DNA of 64,000 bases, from the NCBI RefSeq assembly GCF_015291645.1, contig NZ_CP030055.1, positions 7,006,001 through 7,070,000 of the forward strand, written 5' to 3'. Under the pieces are notes generated by a model. The model was not told where the DNA came from, ran no database searches, and saw nothing but the letters and a program-made list of their open reading frames with translations. The DNA is from Bradyrhizobium sp. CCBAU 53340 (GTDB lineage: Bacteria; Pseudomonadota; Alphaproteobacteria; Rhizobiales; Xanthobacteraceae). The position numbers were made by a program, and so were the translations under genes. This document shows, one piece after another, positions 52,674 to 60,467 of this stretch (its first letter is position 1; each line of letters opens with the position of its first letter).

Positions 52674-53249
52674 ATGGCAAGACCACGCAGTTTCGATCCC
52701 GACGACGTGCTCGAAGTCGCGCGCGAGGTTTTCTTGCGCAAGGGCTATCAGGCAGCGTCGCTCGACGAGATCACGGCGGCGAGCGGCATCGCCAAGCCGA
52801 GCCTCTATGCCGCCTTTGGCGACAAGAGCGCGCTATTCCTTCGCGTGCTCGATCGTTATCACGACCGCATTCTCGGCTGGGCTGAGCGTGTCCTGGCCCA
52901 GCCGGGCTCGGCCCGCGACGCCATCAGGCAATGGCTCACGGGCTTCGTGCCGTATTGCTCTGGTACAAAGGGAGCGCGAGGCTGCCTGTCGATCAACTCG
53001 GCGACCGAAGGCTCGCTCGATCAGGCAGAAGTCCGCAAGAGTATCGAACGCTACAACAGGCAACTCGAGCAGCTGTTGCGCGCACGCCTGCACGCCGACC
53101 GGGCGCAGTTCAGGAAGGGCTTTGATGCCGATCTCACGGCACACACGATCATGGTGGTGCACACCGGATTGATGTCGCTCGCGCATCAGGGATCCGACGC
53201 GAAGCAGGTGCAGGCGGTGATCGATCAGGTGATGACGCTGCTGGCCTAG
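52674..53249 (+). CDS. TetR/AcrR-family regulator
   Basis: 191 residues. HTH region VLEVAREVFLRKGYQAASLDEITAASGIAKPSLYAAFGDKSALF (given in part), then a ligand domain with GTKGARGCLSINSATEG, typical of the NemR/AcuR-like C_16 type subgroup. Faces the MDR reductase across a shared promoter with one strong palindrome. Electrophiles or quinones are likely inducers given the partner; inference. Confidence 0.91.
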   Translation: MARPRSFDPDDVLEVAREVFLRKGYQAASLDEITAASGIAKPSLYAAFGDKSALFLRVLDRYHDRILGWAERVLAQPGSARDAIRQWLTGFVPYCSGTKGARGCLSINSATEGSLDQAEVRKSIERYNRQLEQLLRARLHADRAQFRKGFDADLTAHTIMVVHTGLMSLAHQGSDAKQVQAVIDQVMTLLA

Positions 53250-53317
53250 GGATGGCCGGATTCATTTGGGCCTCGTCGACATGAGCCATGGCAGCCCGTC
53301 AGCTCAACTGGTGTCGC

Positions 53318-53545
53318 TCAGCTGCGCAGCAACCGCAACGCCCGGCCCTTGTGCAGGGCGACATGATCGGTCTTGTCGCTCTTGATCTCGTATTGCGGAT
53401 CTTCCGGGCTCGCATGGTGCGTGTGCCCCTTGTAGTCGACGTCCTCAGTGTGGACGCGCAGAATATGGCCGCGGACACGGCCGGCCTCGGAATTCCAGCT
53501 GACGTGATCGCCGCGGTGGAAGGATTTTGTGGAGGCTTTGGGCAT
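53318..53545 (-). CDS. DUF2945 (hypervirulence-associated TUDOR-like) protein
   Basis: 75 residues: HRGDHVSWNSEAGRVRGHIL, ASPEDPQYEIKSDKTDHVALHKGRALRLL (given in part), the full DUF2945 domain with its SH3/TUDOR-like beta pattern. ATG chosen over an upstream TTG. Role unknown; some family members are small basic proteins near stress genes. Confidence 0.85.
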   Translation of the reverse strand: MPKASTKSFHRGDHVSWNSEAGRVRGHILRVHTEDVDYKGHTHHASPEDPQYEIKSDKTDHVALHKGRALRLLRS

Positions 53546-53687
53546 GGGGAACAATGCCAGGCGTGAGGGCGTGTTCCAAGGGGAGTAGAGAACGACGCAC
53601 CAGTCCGTCTACGCTCTTCGAGCTACGCCGGACACGCTTCGCCCTTATGGGGCGTGGCTGCGCCACGCGAAGCCTCTTGGCGAAGCG

Positions 53688-53762
53688 TGGTGGGCACGAC
53701 AGGGATCGAACCTGTGACCCCTACCATGTCAAGGTAGTGCTCTCCCGCTGAGCTACGTGCCC
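53688..53762 (-). tRNA. tRNA-Val (GAC)
   Basis: Cloverleaf of 75 bases on the minus strand including an encoded CCA. The acceptor arm GGGCACG pairs with CGTGCCC; the D arm is AGCTCAGCGGGAGAGC, the anticodon loop CTTGACATG with anticodon GAC, and the T arm GGTTCGATCC. A valine tRNA reading GUC/GUU. Confidence 0.96.
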
Positions 53763-53838
53763 TAATAGTCCACTTACGTCGGGTGGGGGTCCCTATAACG
53801 GCTCAGGGGACCGTGCGCAAGGACGGAACGCTGTGGAT

Positions 53839-54198
53839 TTAGGCCGCCAGCATCTTGTTCACTTCGCTCACCAATTCGCGCAGGTGCACGGGTTTCGACA
53901 GCACCTTGGCGTTCTTGGGGGCGTCCGAATCCGAGTTCAGGGCGACCGCGGCAAAGCCAGTGATGAACATGATCTTGATGTCGGGGTCGAGTTCCGAAGC
54001 CCGGCGGGCGAGCTCGATCCCGTCCATCTCCGGCATCACGATGTCGGTCAGCAGCATCTCGAACGGCTCTTCCCGCAACCGCTGATAGGCGGCCATGCCG
54101 TTGTCATGGGACGAGACCTGAAAACCGGCGTTTTCCAGCGCCTTGACCAGGAAACGGCGCATGTCGTTGTCGTCTTCGGCGAGCAGGATTTTGGCCAT
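53839..54198 (-). CDS. cpdR: Single-domain response regulator CpdR
   Basis: 119 residues, receiver domain only. Acidic pocket AEDDNDM, phospho-acceptor in LLTDIVMPEMDG, switch threonine in FITGFAAVAL and lysine in LSKPVHL. The N-terminus MAKILLAEDDNDMRRFLVKA is a near-signature of CpdR, which in Caulobacter, when unphosphorylated, brings ClpXP and cell-cycle substrates such as CtrA to the pole for proteolysis. Divergent from the amidohydrolase gene. Confidence 0.94.
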   Translation of the reverse strand: MAKILLAEDDNDMRRFLVKALENAGFQVSSHDNGMAAYQRLREEPFEMLLTDIVMPEMDGIELARRASELDPDIKIMFITGFAAVALNSDSDAPKNAKVLSKPVHLRELVSEVNKMLAA

Positions 54199-54499
54199 GG
54201 CAGGAACGTCGAATCCCCAGAGGATATGCAGAGGTCACTAAGCCCGACAGAGGGTAAATTTGGGGTGAAAATCTTAACCCAGGACCGGCCGCCCTGCGAG
54301 GGGTGTTGTGAACCGGAACGGGTCGCGAATCAATCGAGCCGCGCCCACGCGTCCCCGCCTCCCTGCTCACACGGTTAAGACATGTTCCAGCGCGGATCAC
54401 GCTTTTTCACTTGGCAGACTGGTTGCGATTCCGGACAATGACGACACATAAGAGCCGCTCGATCGGCCGAATCATTCGATCCGAAATCTATGCCGGGTG
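54199..54499. other. Divergent promoter gap between cpdR and the amidohydrolase
   Basis: 301 bases without a gene. Two TTAACC/GGTTAA half-sites (54274-54279 and 54373-54378) recall CtrA half-sites, but neither has the paired TTAA-N7-TTAA form. No repeat seen. Confidence 0.45.
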
Positions 54500-55420
54500 A
54501 TGCGGCATGAAGGGACGAAGCCTGAGAAGATGACCCGGTTTGACGGCGAGGTGTCGCCAGCCTTCGAAATCGTGGAGCCCGCCGAATGGCGCGCGCCTGT
54601 TATCTTCAACTCGCCCCATTCCGGCTCGACCTACCCGGATGAATTCCTGAGCGCATCGCGGATCGACCTGCCGCAACTGCGGCGGTCCGAGGATTCCTTC
54701 ATGGACGAGCTGATCGGCCATTTGAGCGAGCGCGGCTTTCCGACCGTGCGGGTCAACTTTCCGCGCTCCTTCGTCGACGTCAACAGAGAGCCCTATGAGC
54801 TCGACCCCCGGATGTTCACCGGCCGGCTGCCGAGCTTTGCCAACACCCGCTCGATGCGGGTCGCGGGGGGTCTCGGCACCATTCCGCGCGTGGTCGGCGA
54901 CGGCCAGGAGATCTATCGCGACCGCATCGCGGTCGACGAGGCGCTGGCGCGGATCGAGACGCTCTACAAGCCCTACCATCGTGCGCTGCGCCGGCTGATC
55001 AACAAGGTGCACCAGATGTTCGGCACCGTGGTGCTGGTCGACTGCCATTCGATGCCGTCGGTCGGGGTCTCTAGGGACGAGCCGCGCCGGCCCGACGTCG
55101 TGATCGGCGACCGCTACGGCACCAGCTGCACGCCGCTGCTGCCCGACCGCGTCGAGGAAACCATGACCGGGCTCGGCTATTCGATCGGCCGCAACAAGCC
55201 CTATGCCGGCGGCTTCATCACCGAGCATTACGGCAACCCGGCGAGCGGGCTGCACGCGGTGCAGCTCGAGCTCAACCGCGCGATCTACATGGACGAACGG
55301 CGGCGCGAGCGCGGCCCACGTTTTGCGCAAGTGGCGAGCGACTTCGGTATCCTCGCCGACGTGCTGGCGACCACGATCCCGTTCGGCGATCTCGGCCCGT
55401 TCCAGGCCGCGGCGGAATAG
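54500..55420 (+). CDS. hutG: N-formylglutamate amidohydrolase
   Basis: 306 residues of the FGase family, which frees formate from N-formyl-L-glutamate in histidine breakdown. Family stretches: VIFNSPHSGSTYPDEF, EDSFMDELIGHLSERG, VNFPRSFVDVNREPYELDPRMF (given in part), VLVDCHSMPS and AVQLELNRAIYMDE. A start at MTRFDG (54530) is also possible and has a better site. No other hut gene is near, so a different N-formyl amino acid may be the real substrate. Confidence 0.88.
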   Translation: MRHEGTKPEKMTRFDGEVSPAFEIVEPAEWRAPVIFNSPHSGSTYPDEFLSASRIDLPQLRRSEDSFMDELIGHLSERGFPTVRVNFPRSFVDVNREPYELDPRMFTGRLPSFANTRSMRVAGGLGTIPRVVGDGQEIYRDRIAVDEALARIETLYKPYHRALRRLINKVHQMFGTVVLVDCHSMPSVGVSRDEPRRPDVVIGDRYGTSCTPLLPDRVEETMTGLGYSIGRNKPYAGGFITEHYGNPASGLHAVQLELNRAIYMDERRRERGPRFAQVASDFGILADVLATTIPFGDLGPFQAAAE

Positions 55421-55509
55421 ACGACAGCTTCTCTTCGAACGACCGGATTGGTGCGAGGGCGTTTTCGCTTCGCGAGCATGTGCGCGGAAAACTGAAAGCG
55501 GAGCCCCCA

Positions 55510-55603
55510 AGAAAAAAGGGCCGCTCGCGAATGACGCAAGCGGCCCAAGTCTAGGGAGGAAACGCCCAAGGAGGGCAGCGGTAACGCCAAGCGCTACCGC
55601 ACC
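55510..55603 (-). ncRNA. Predicted small RNA with CCUCC motifs
   Basis: About 94 bases read on the minus strand. Elements in order: hairpin 1 (GCGGTA...TACCGC), hairpin 2 (GCCC-TCCTT-GGGC), an unpaired TTTCCTCCCTAGACTT, then a strong intrinsic terminator. A promoter-like pair lies just upstream. CCUCC-bearing loops that can pair with ribosome-binding sites are typical of alphaproteobacterial sRNAs (alpha-r14/cuckoo type). No coding potential seen. The exact family is not assigned. Confidence 0.6.
55512..55546 (-). terminator. Intrinsic terminator of the small RNA
   Basis: On the minus strand a 12-base stem (GGGCCGCTTGCG / CGCGAGCGGCCC, one mismatch) with a 5-base loop, followed by six T. The strongest Rho-independent terminator seen in the window. 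Confidence 0.8.
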
Positions 55604-55608
55604 GCAAC

Positions 55609-55637
55609 AATATGCGGCCGCGCCGCACAAAGTGCAA
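55609..55637 (-). promoter_or_regulatory. Promoter of the small RNA
   Basis: On the minus strand TTGCAC (-35, at 55632-55637) and CATATT (-10, at 55609-55614) separated by 17 bases, giving a predicted start near 55602. Confidence 0.5.
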
Positions 55638-55938
55638 GGGCTTTTGAGCCGTTTCCCATGCAAAAACACATGGCTCATTTGCTCCCAGAGAAACCCAGAT
55701 TCAGTTTCTTTAATAAGTAATTTCAATGGGTTGATAACCGTTTGCATACAAACAAGGCATGGGAGGAACTAAGTTCTCAATACCGTGATCGATATTTGGC
55801 CAGCAGATGGCTCGCCGAAGGCAGCACGACAACCGCATCCAAAATACCAGGGTGCAAATCAACACAGCGCTGCACCCGAGAGGCGATTTGAGCTAGCTAG
55901 ATGCGAGCTTCGCCCAACTTTCGTTTTGAGGATGCACC

Positions 55939-56721
55939 GTGACGGTGATCGACTTCTCCGCCTTCATCGGACGGCTCGCCACCGCGTCCGGCGAAACCAT
56001 CCTGCCGTTCTTCCGCACCTCGCTGTCGATCGACGACAAGAGCAAGACCAAGGATTTCGATCCCGTCACGGAGGCCGACCGCGCGGCGGAAGCCGTGATG
56101 CGGCGGCTGATCAAGGCCAGCTTCCCCCAGCACGGCATCGTCGGCGAGGAATTCGGCAATGAGCGGGAGGACGCCGACTATGTCTGGGTGCTCGACCCCA
56201 TCGACGGCACGAAGTCCTTCATCGGCGGCTTTCCGATCTGGGGCACGCTGATCGCGCTCCTGCACAAGGGCATGCCTGTTTATGGCATGATGCACCAGCC
56301 GTTCATCGGCGAGCGCTTTGCCGGCGACAACGGCTCGGCCAATTACAAGGGCCCATCCGGCGAGCGCCGGCTCCAGGTCCGCCGCTGCGCCTCGCTGTCG
56401 GAGGCCACGACCTACACCACCTCTCCGCTGCTGATGAACGCGAGCGACCGCGCCATTTTCGGCCGGATCGAGCAGGGCGCGCGGCTGTCGCGCTATGGCG
56501 GCGATTGCTATTCCTATTGCATGCTGGCCGCCGGCCATGTCGATCTCGTGGTCGAGACCGAGCTGAAGCCCTACGATATCGCAGCGCTGATCCCGATCGT
56601 GACCGGCGCCGGCGGCGTCGTCACCACCTGGGAAGGCAAGCCGGCCCAGGGCGGCGGCCGCATCGTCGCCGCGGGCGACGCGAGAGTCCACGAAGAAGCG
56701 CTGAAGCTTCTGAACCAATAA
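55939..56721 (+). CDS. hisN: Histidinol-phosphatase (inositol-monophosphatase family)
   Basis: 260 residues. Metal-binding E70-E71 in GIVGEEFG, D86-P-I-D-G-T91 in VLDPIDGTKSFIGGFP, and GGDCYSYCMLAAGHVDLVVE with the third Asp in LKPYDIAALIPI. The GTKSFIGGFPIWGTLIAL and GGDCY pattern marks the HisN branch, which dephosphorylates L-histidinol phosphate in histidine synthesis. The start is GTG with a GAGG site. It follows the amidohydrolase gene, a common alphaproteobacterial neighbourhood. Confidence 0.9.
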   Translation: MTVIDFSAFIGRLATASGETILPFFRTSLSIDDKSKTKDFDPVTEADRAAEAVMRRLIKASFPQHGIVGEEFGNEREDADYVWVLDPIDGTKSFIGGFPIWGTLIALLHKGMPVYGMMHQPFIGERFAGDNGSANYKGPSGERRLQVRRCASLSEATTYTTSPLLMNASDRAIFGRIEQGARLSRYGGDCYSYCMLAAGHVDLVVETELKPYDIAALIPIVTGAGGVVTTWEGKPAQGGGRIVAAGDARVHEEALKLLNQ

Positions 56722-56742
56722 CAAACGCGAGCGGAGGCTTGC

Positions 56743-57708
56743 ATGATCCTCTCACGCAGGCTTCTTGTTGGATTGCTCGTGCTATTGCCGTCGATCGCAG
56801 CGGCGCAGAATTTTCCGGCAAAACCGATCAAGCTGATCGTGCCGTTCCCGGCCGGCGGCCCCAACGACATCATCGCGCGCGTGGTCGGCCAGCGCATGTC
56901 GGAGCTGGCAGGGCAGCCGGTGCTGATCGACAATCGCGGCGGCCAGGGCGGCGTGCTCGGCACCGATGCCGTCGCCAAGGCCGCGCCCGATGGCTATACC
57001 ATCGCCATCTCCTCGGCCGGCGCGCTCGCGATCAGCCCCAGCATGGAGAAGGTCGCCTACGACACGCTCAATGACCTGACGCCGGTGACGCTGGTGGCGA
57101 CCGTGCCGGAAATGCTCGTTGTTGCGACCAACGTGCCCGCCAAAGACATCGGCGAATTGATTGCGCTGGCGAAGGCCCAGCCCGGAAAACTCAACTTTGC
57201 CTCCTCCGGCCCCGGCAGCCTGCCGCATCTCGCCGGCGAATTGTTCAAGCTGACGGCGAAAATCGACATCGTGCACGTGCCCTATCGCGGCGCCGCGCCG
57301 GCCGTGAACGATCTGCTCGGACAGCAGGTGCAGATGACGTTCCTCGATCTCCCGGTGCTGCTGCCGCAGGTCAAGGCGGGCGCACTCAAGCCGATCGCGG
57401 TCGGCTCGGTGGAGCGCGCCCCGACCGCGCCCGACGTGCCGACCACCAAGGAAGCGGGCTTTCCGGATCTGCGCATCGAGAACTGGTACGGCATGGTCGC
57501 GCCCAAGGGCACGCCGAAGGAGATCATCACGGCCCTGCACGACCTCGCCACCAGAGCCATGGCGGATCCCGCGGTGAAGGAGAAGCTCGCCCAGCAGGGC
57601 GCAACGCTTGTCGGCGACGAGCCAGAGCATTTTCGCGCCTTCATCGCGGATGAGACCAAGAAGTGGGCGAAAGTGATCAAGGACGCCGGCGTCGAGACGG
57701 CGAAGTAG
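56743..57708 (+). CDS. Tripartite tricarboxylate transporter (TctC/Bug) binding protein
   Basis: 321 residues. Signal peptide RLLVGLLVLLPSIAAAQ, then the Bug-family start FPAKPIKLIVPFPAGGPNDI, IDNRGGQGGVLGTDAVAKA, HVPYRGAAPAVNDLLGQQVQ and NWYGMVAPKGTP. No TctA or TctB membrane gene is adjacent, which is usual for Bug proteins. It follows hisN by 21 bases on the same strand. Ligand, probably a small carboxylate, unknown. Confidence 0.93.
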   Translation: MILSRRLLVGLLVLLPSIAAAQNFPAKPIKLIVPFPAGGPNDIIARVVGQRMSELAGQPVLIDNRGGQGGVLGTDAVAKAAPDGYTIAISSAGALAISPSMEKVAYDTLNDLTPVTLVATVPEMLVVATNVPAKDIGELIALAKAQPGKLNFASSGPGSLPHLAGELFKLTAKIDIVHVPYRGAAPAVNDLLGQQVQMTFLDLPVLLPQVKAGALKPIAVGSVERAPTAPDVPTTKEAGFPDLRIENWYGMVAPKGTPKEIITALHDLATRAMADPAVKEKLAQQGATLVGDEPEHFRAFIADETKKWAKVIKDAGVETAK

Positions 57709-57713
57709 GCTTG

Positions 57714-57742
57714 CTTACCCTCCCCTGGAGGGGGAGGGTAAG
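57714..57742. terminator. Bidirectional hairpin between convergent genes
   Basis: Perfect 12-base arms, CTTACCCTCCCC and GGGGAGGGTAAG, between the TctC-type gene and the LysR gene, 5 bases after the former's stop. No T-run; otherwise terminator-like. Confidence 0.6.
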
Positions 57743-57748
57743 AGCACC

Positions 57749-58639
57749 TCACACCGCCTCGGCCCTCAAATGCTCCACCAGCATCTTGGCCGGGCGTGGC
57801 AGCGCCTTGAAGCTGCGCGCGCAGATCACGAGGCGGCGGTTGGCGAAGGCGTCGCGCAGGCGGACGATCGCGAGCGGCATCAGCTTGGCGCAGCGGCGGG
57901 CGGCAGCTTCAGGCACCAGCGCGACGCCGACATCGGCCGACACCAACTGGCAGATCGCGTCGAAGTCGCGCAGGCGCGCGCGAAAATGCGGACGCATGCC
58001 GAGTCGGGCGGCGTGCTTCGAAATGTGCATCTGAAGTGCGGTGGCGCTGGTCAGACCAACGAACTCGCAAGAGCCCGCCTCCTGGAAGTCGATCTGGCGG
58101 CGGCCGGCGAACGGGCCGCGCCTGGACGTCACCAGCGTCAGGCGGTCCTCGTTGAACACGAAACGCTCGACATGATCAGGCAGCGCATGCTCGGCAGCAA
58201 AGCCGAGATCGGCGGCGCCCGCGGTGATCGCCGCCGCAATGTCGGTGCTCTCGCGCTCCTCGATGTCGATGGCGATGTCGCGATGCTCGCGCAGGAAACC
58301 GGCGAGCGCCTTCGGCAGATGCTCCGAGAGCCCGGAGGTGTTGGCAAGGAAGTGCACGCTGGCGCGCACGCCGCTGGCAAAGCCGGCGAGATCGCCGCGC
58401 ATGGCGTCGACCTGGTGAATCACGAGCCGCGCGTGATCGAGCAGGCTCTCGCCCGCCGCGGTCAATTCCACGCCGCGGCGCCCGCGCTTGAGCAAGGCGA
58501 CGCCGAGCGCATCCTCCAGCCCCTTGATGCGGGCGCTGGCCGAGGCCAGCGCCAGATGCGATCGCTCCGCGCCGCGGGTGATGCTGCGCTGATCGGCGAC
58601 CGCGATGAAGAGCTGGAGATCGACGAGATCGAAGCGCAC
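57749..58639 (-). CDS. LysR-family transcriptional regulator
   Basis: 296 residues. HTH region FDLVDLQLFIAVADQRSITRGAERSHLALASASARIKGLE (given in part), then a substrate-binding-like effector domain with FLREHRDIAIDIEERESTDI. The start is GTG after TTTGGAGGAAG, an excellent site; the very long open frame upstream is not coding. Divergent from the TauE/SafE gene, 96 bases away, which it likely controls. Confidence 0.9.
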   Translation of the reverse strand: MRFDLVDLQLFIAVADQRSITRGAERSHLALASASARIKGLEDALGVALLKRGRRGVELTAAGESLLDHARLVIHQVDAMRGDLAGFASGVRASVHFLANTSGLSEHLPKALAGFLREHRDIAIDIEERESTDIAAAITAGAADLGFAAEHALPDHVERFVFNEDRLTLVTSRRGPFAGRRQIDFQEAGSCEFVGLTSATALQMHISKHAARLGMRPHFRARLRDFDAICQLVSADVGVALVPEAAARRCAKLMPLAIVRLRDAFANRRLVICARSFKALPRPAKMLVEHLRAEAV

Positions 58640-58735
58640 GGCTGCTTCCTCCAAATTTAGCCTTCGCCATTGGCGAAGGCTCGCTCCGTAACCTCCAGAT
58701 TGTGCCCGGGCGCGGCTTCGGTCAATGTGGCCGGC

Positions 58736-59488
58736 ATGCTCGACCCTCTCCTCATTCTCATCGCCGCCGTCTTCCTGGTCGCCGGCTTCGTCAAGGGCGT
58801 CGTCGGGCTCGGCCTGCCGACGGTGTCGATGGGCCTGCTCGCGGTGAACATGGCCCCCAGCCGCGCCATCGCCATCGTGATCGTGCCCGCCATCGTCACC
58901 AACATCTGGCAGACCTTTGTCGGCCCTTACTTGCGCGACATCCTGAAACGGCTGTGGCCGCTGATGATCGGCACCGTGATCGGATGCTGGCTCAACGCCG
59001 GCGCACTGACGGGCCCCTATGCCCGCTACGGCACCGTCGTGCTCGGCGTGCTCCTGGTGATCTACGCCATCATTGGCCTCAGCAAATTCAAGTTCCACGT
59101 CGCCCCTCGCAACGAGAAATGGGTCGGCGGCATGGTCGGTGTCGTCACCGGCGTGATCTCGGCCTCGACAGGCGTGCAGGTGATTCCCTCGATGCCGTTC
59201 ATGCAGGCGATCGGCATGGAGAAGGACGAACTGGTGCAGGCGCTCGGCGTGTTCTTCACCACCGCGACGCTGGCGCTCGCCTTCAATCTCACCGCCGGCG
59301 GATTGCTGACCCCGGCCAATGCCGTGCCGGGCGCTGTCGCCATGGCCATGGCCTTTGCCGGCATGTTCATCGGCCAGTCGGTGCGGGCGCGGATGCCGGC
59401 GGAGGCATTTCGCCGCTGGTTCCTGGTCGCGATGATCCTGCTCGGCGTCTATCTCGCCGGCAGCGCGCTCGTGAAGGAAGTCGCGTGA
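58736..59488 (+). CDS. TauE/SafE-family sulfite/organosulfonate exporter
   Basis: 250 residues, about eight hydrophobic helices arranged as two repeats; the first begins FLVAGFVKGVVGLGLPTVSMGLL (given in part) and the second GMVGVVTGVISASTGVQVIP, the paired G-x-x-x-G signatures of the family. The open frame starts upstream at 58670, but MLDPLLILI is the natural start. Family members move sulfite, sulfoacetate or other small anions; which one is unknown. Confidence 0.9.
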   Translation: MLDPLLILIAAVFLVAGFVKGVVGLGLPTVSMGLLAVNMAPSRAIAIVIVPAIVTNIWQTFVGPYLRDILKRLWPLMIGTVIGCWLNAGALTGPYARYGTVVLGVLLVIYAIIGLSKFKFHVAPRNEKWVGGMVGVVTGVISASTGVQVIPSMPFMQAIGMEKDELVQALGVFFTTATLALAFNLTAGGLLTPANAVPGAVAMAMAFAGMFIGQSVRARMPAEAFRRWFLVAMILLGVYLAGSALVKEVA

Positions 59489-59493
59489 AGAAT

Positions 59494-59583
59494 GTAGGGT
59501 GGGCAAAGCGGAGCGTGCCCACGCATTTGTCGTGACCGAGAGAGATGGTGGGCACGGCGCAAGTGCGCCTTTGCCCACCCTAC
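59494..59583. repeat. Palindromic intergenic repeat, family E
   Basis: GTAGGGTGGGCAAAG at the left pairs with TTTGCCCACCCTAC at the right, and inner CGTGCCCAC with GTGGGCACG. A 90-base element between convergent genes; a common Bradyrhizobium repeat type. Confidence 0.75.
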
Positions 59584-59609
59584 GCAGCTCCATCATTCGT
59601 TCGAATGAG

Positions 59610-60242
59610 TTACCGCGCCTCCAGCATGGCGACGCGGATACCGAGATAGATGAAGAGGCCGCCGAGGGCACGGTTGACCCAGGCGATCACGCCCTCGGAC
59701 TGCCGCAGCCGGTGAGCGGCCCTGGCCGCGAACGCTGCCAGCACCAGGCACCACAGCGTCCCCGTGCAGATGAAGATCAGGCCGAGCGCCAGGAAGGCCA
59801 GCGGCTTGTGCGGCGCATCGGCTGCGACAAATTGCGGCAGGAAAGCCAGGAAGAACAGCGCGACCTTGGGATTGAGCGCGTTGGTGAAGACGCCCTGGAG
59901 GAAGACCCGCCGCAGCGAGCTCCTCTCGGTCGCGTCCTTGACCGCCAGCAGGGCCGGCCGCGACCACAGCATCTGAAGGCCGGTCAGAACCAGATAGGCC
60001 GCGCCGGCCAGCTTCAGCACTGCGAACGCGGTGGATGAGGCCATCAAGAGCGCCGAAAGGCCGATCGCGGCGCCCGCGACGTGGAAAAAACAGCCGCAAC
60101 TGATGCCGAAGGCCGCAGCCGCCCCGCCGCGCCAGCCCATCTGCATGCTGCGGCCGATCACATAGACCGTATCCGGCCCCGGCGTGATGTTGAGCAGCGC
60201 GCCCGACAGGACGAAGAGCCAGATTTCGTGAATGCCCAGCAT
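59610..60242 (-). CDS. LysE/RhtB-family amino-acid exporter
   Basis: 210 residues with six hydrophobic helices. Family motif GALLNITPGPDTVYVIGRS at the start, and TNALNPKVALFFLAFLPQF mid-protein. Exports amino acids or similar metabolites out of the cytosol. Convergent with the TauE gene across repeat E. Confidence 0.93.
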   Translation of the reverse strand: MLGIHEIWLFVLSGALLNITPGPDTVYVIGRSMQMGWRGGAAAAFGISCGCFFHVAGAAIGLSALLMASSTAFAVLKLAGAAYLVLTGLQMLWSRPALLAVKDATERSSLRRVFLQGVFTNALNPKVALFFLAFLPQFVAADAPHKPLAFLALGLIFICTGTLWCLVLAAFAARAAHRLRQSEGVIAWVNRALGGLFIYLGIRVAMLEAR

Positions 60243-60467
60243 GAGAGGCTCCCGCCGCCCGGCCGGGCGGTCTCAAAGGACTGGCCTTAGTCGGTTCACA
60301 CCCGATCGTCCACCGCCGGGAATGCCTAGGATTTGCATCAAATTTGCAATGCGGATCATACTTCCGATCGGCCTCATGTGCTCTATAAAGGCTGAGTTTT
60401 TGAAACGCGGGATTCGCGGGCCGCTGCCGGACATTGGCCGTCCCCTCTCCCTTGGAGCTCCGAGGAT

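Larger units (their letters stand above)
55421..55938. other. 518-base gap; holds the predicted small RNA
   Basis: There is no protein gene. The left half carries the predicted small RNA, its promoter and terminator. The right half (from about 55640) is AT-richer and presumably holds the hisN promoter; nothing else recognised. Confidence 0.6.

Noticed and set aside
53688..53762. tRNA-Val as an integration site for a genomic island
   Set aside because: No integrase, no repeated tRNA 3' end elsewhere in the window and no base-composition shift were seen.
54274..54378. CtrA binding sites upstream of cpdR
   Set aside because: Only isolated TTAACC half-sites occur; the paired TTAA-N7-TTAA form is absent, so the claim is too weak.
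54500..56721. A hut (histidine utilisation) operon
   Set aside because: Apart from the N-formylglutamate amidohydrolase there is no hutH, hutU, hutI or hutF; the next gene, hisN, is biosynthetic.
57749..59671. A single 640-residue frame joining the LysR gene to sequence antisense to TauE
   Set aside because: Only the last 296 residues look like LysR; a GTG with a perfect ribosome-binding site marks the real start, and the upstream part is the complement of the TauE gene.
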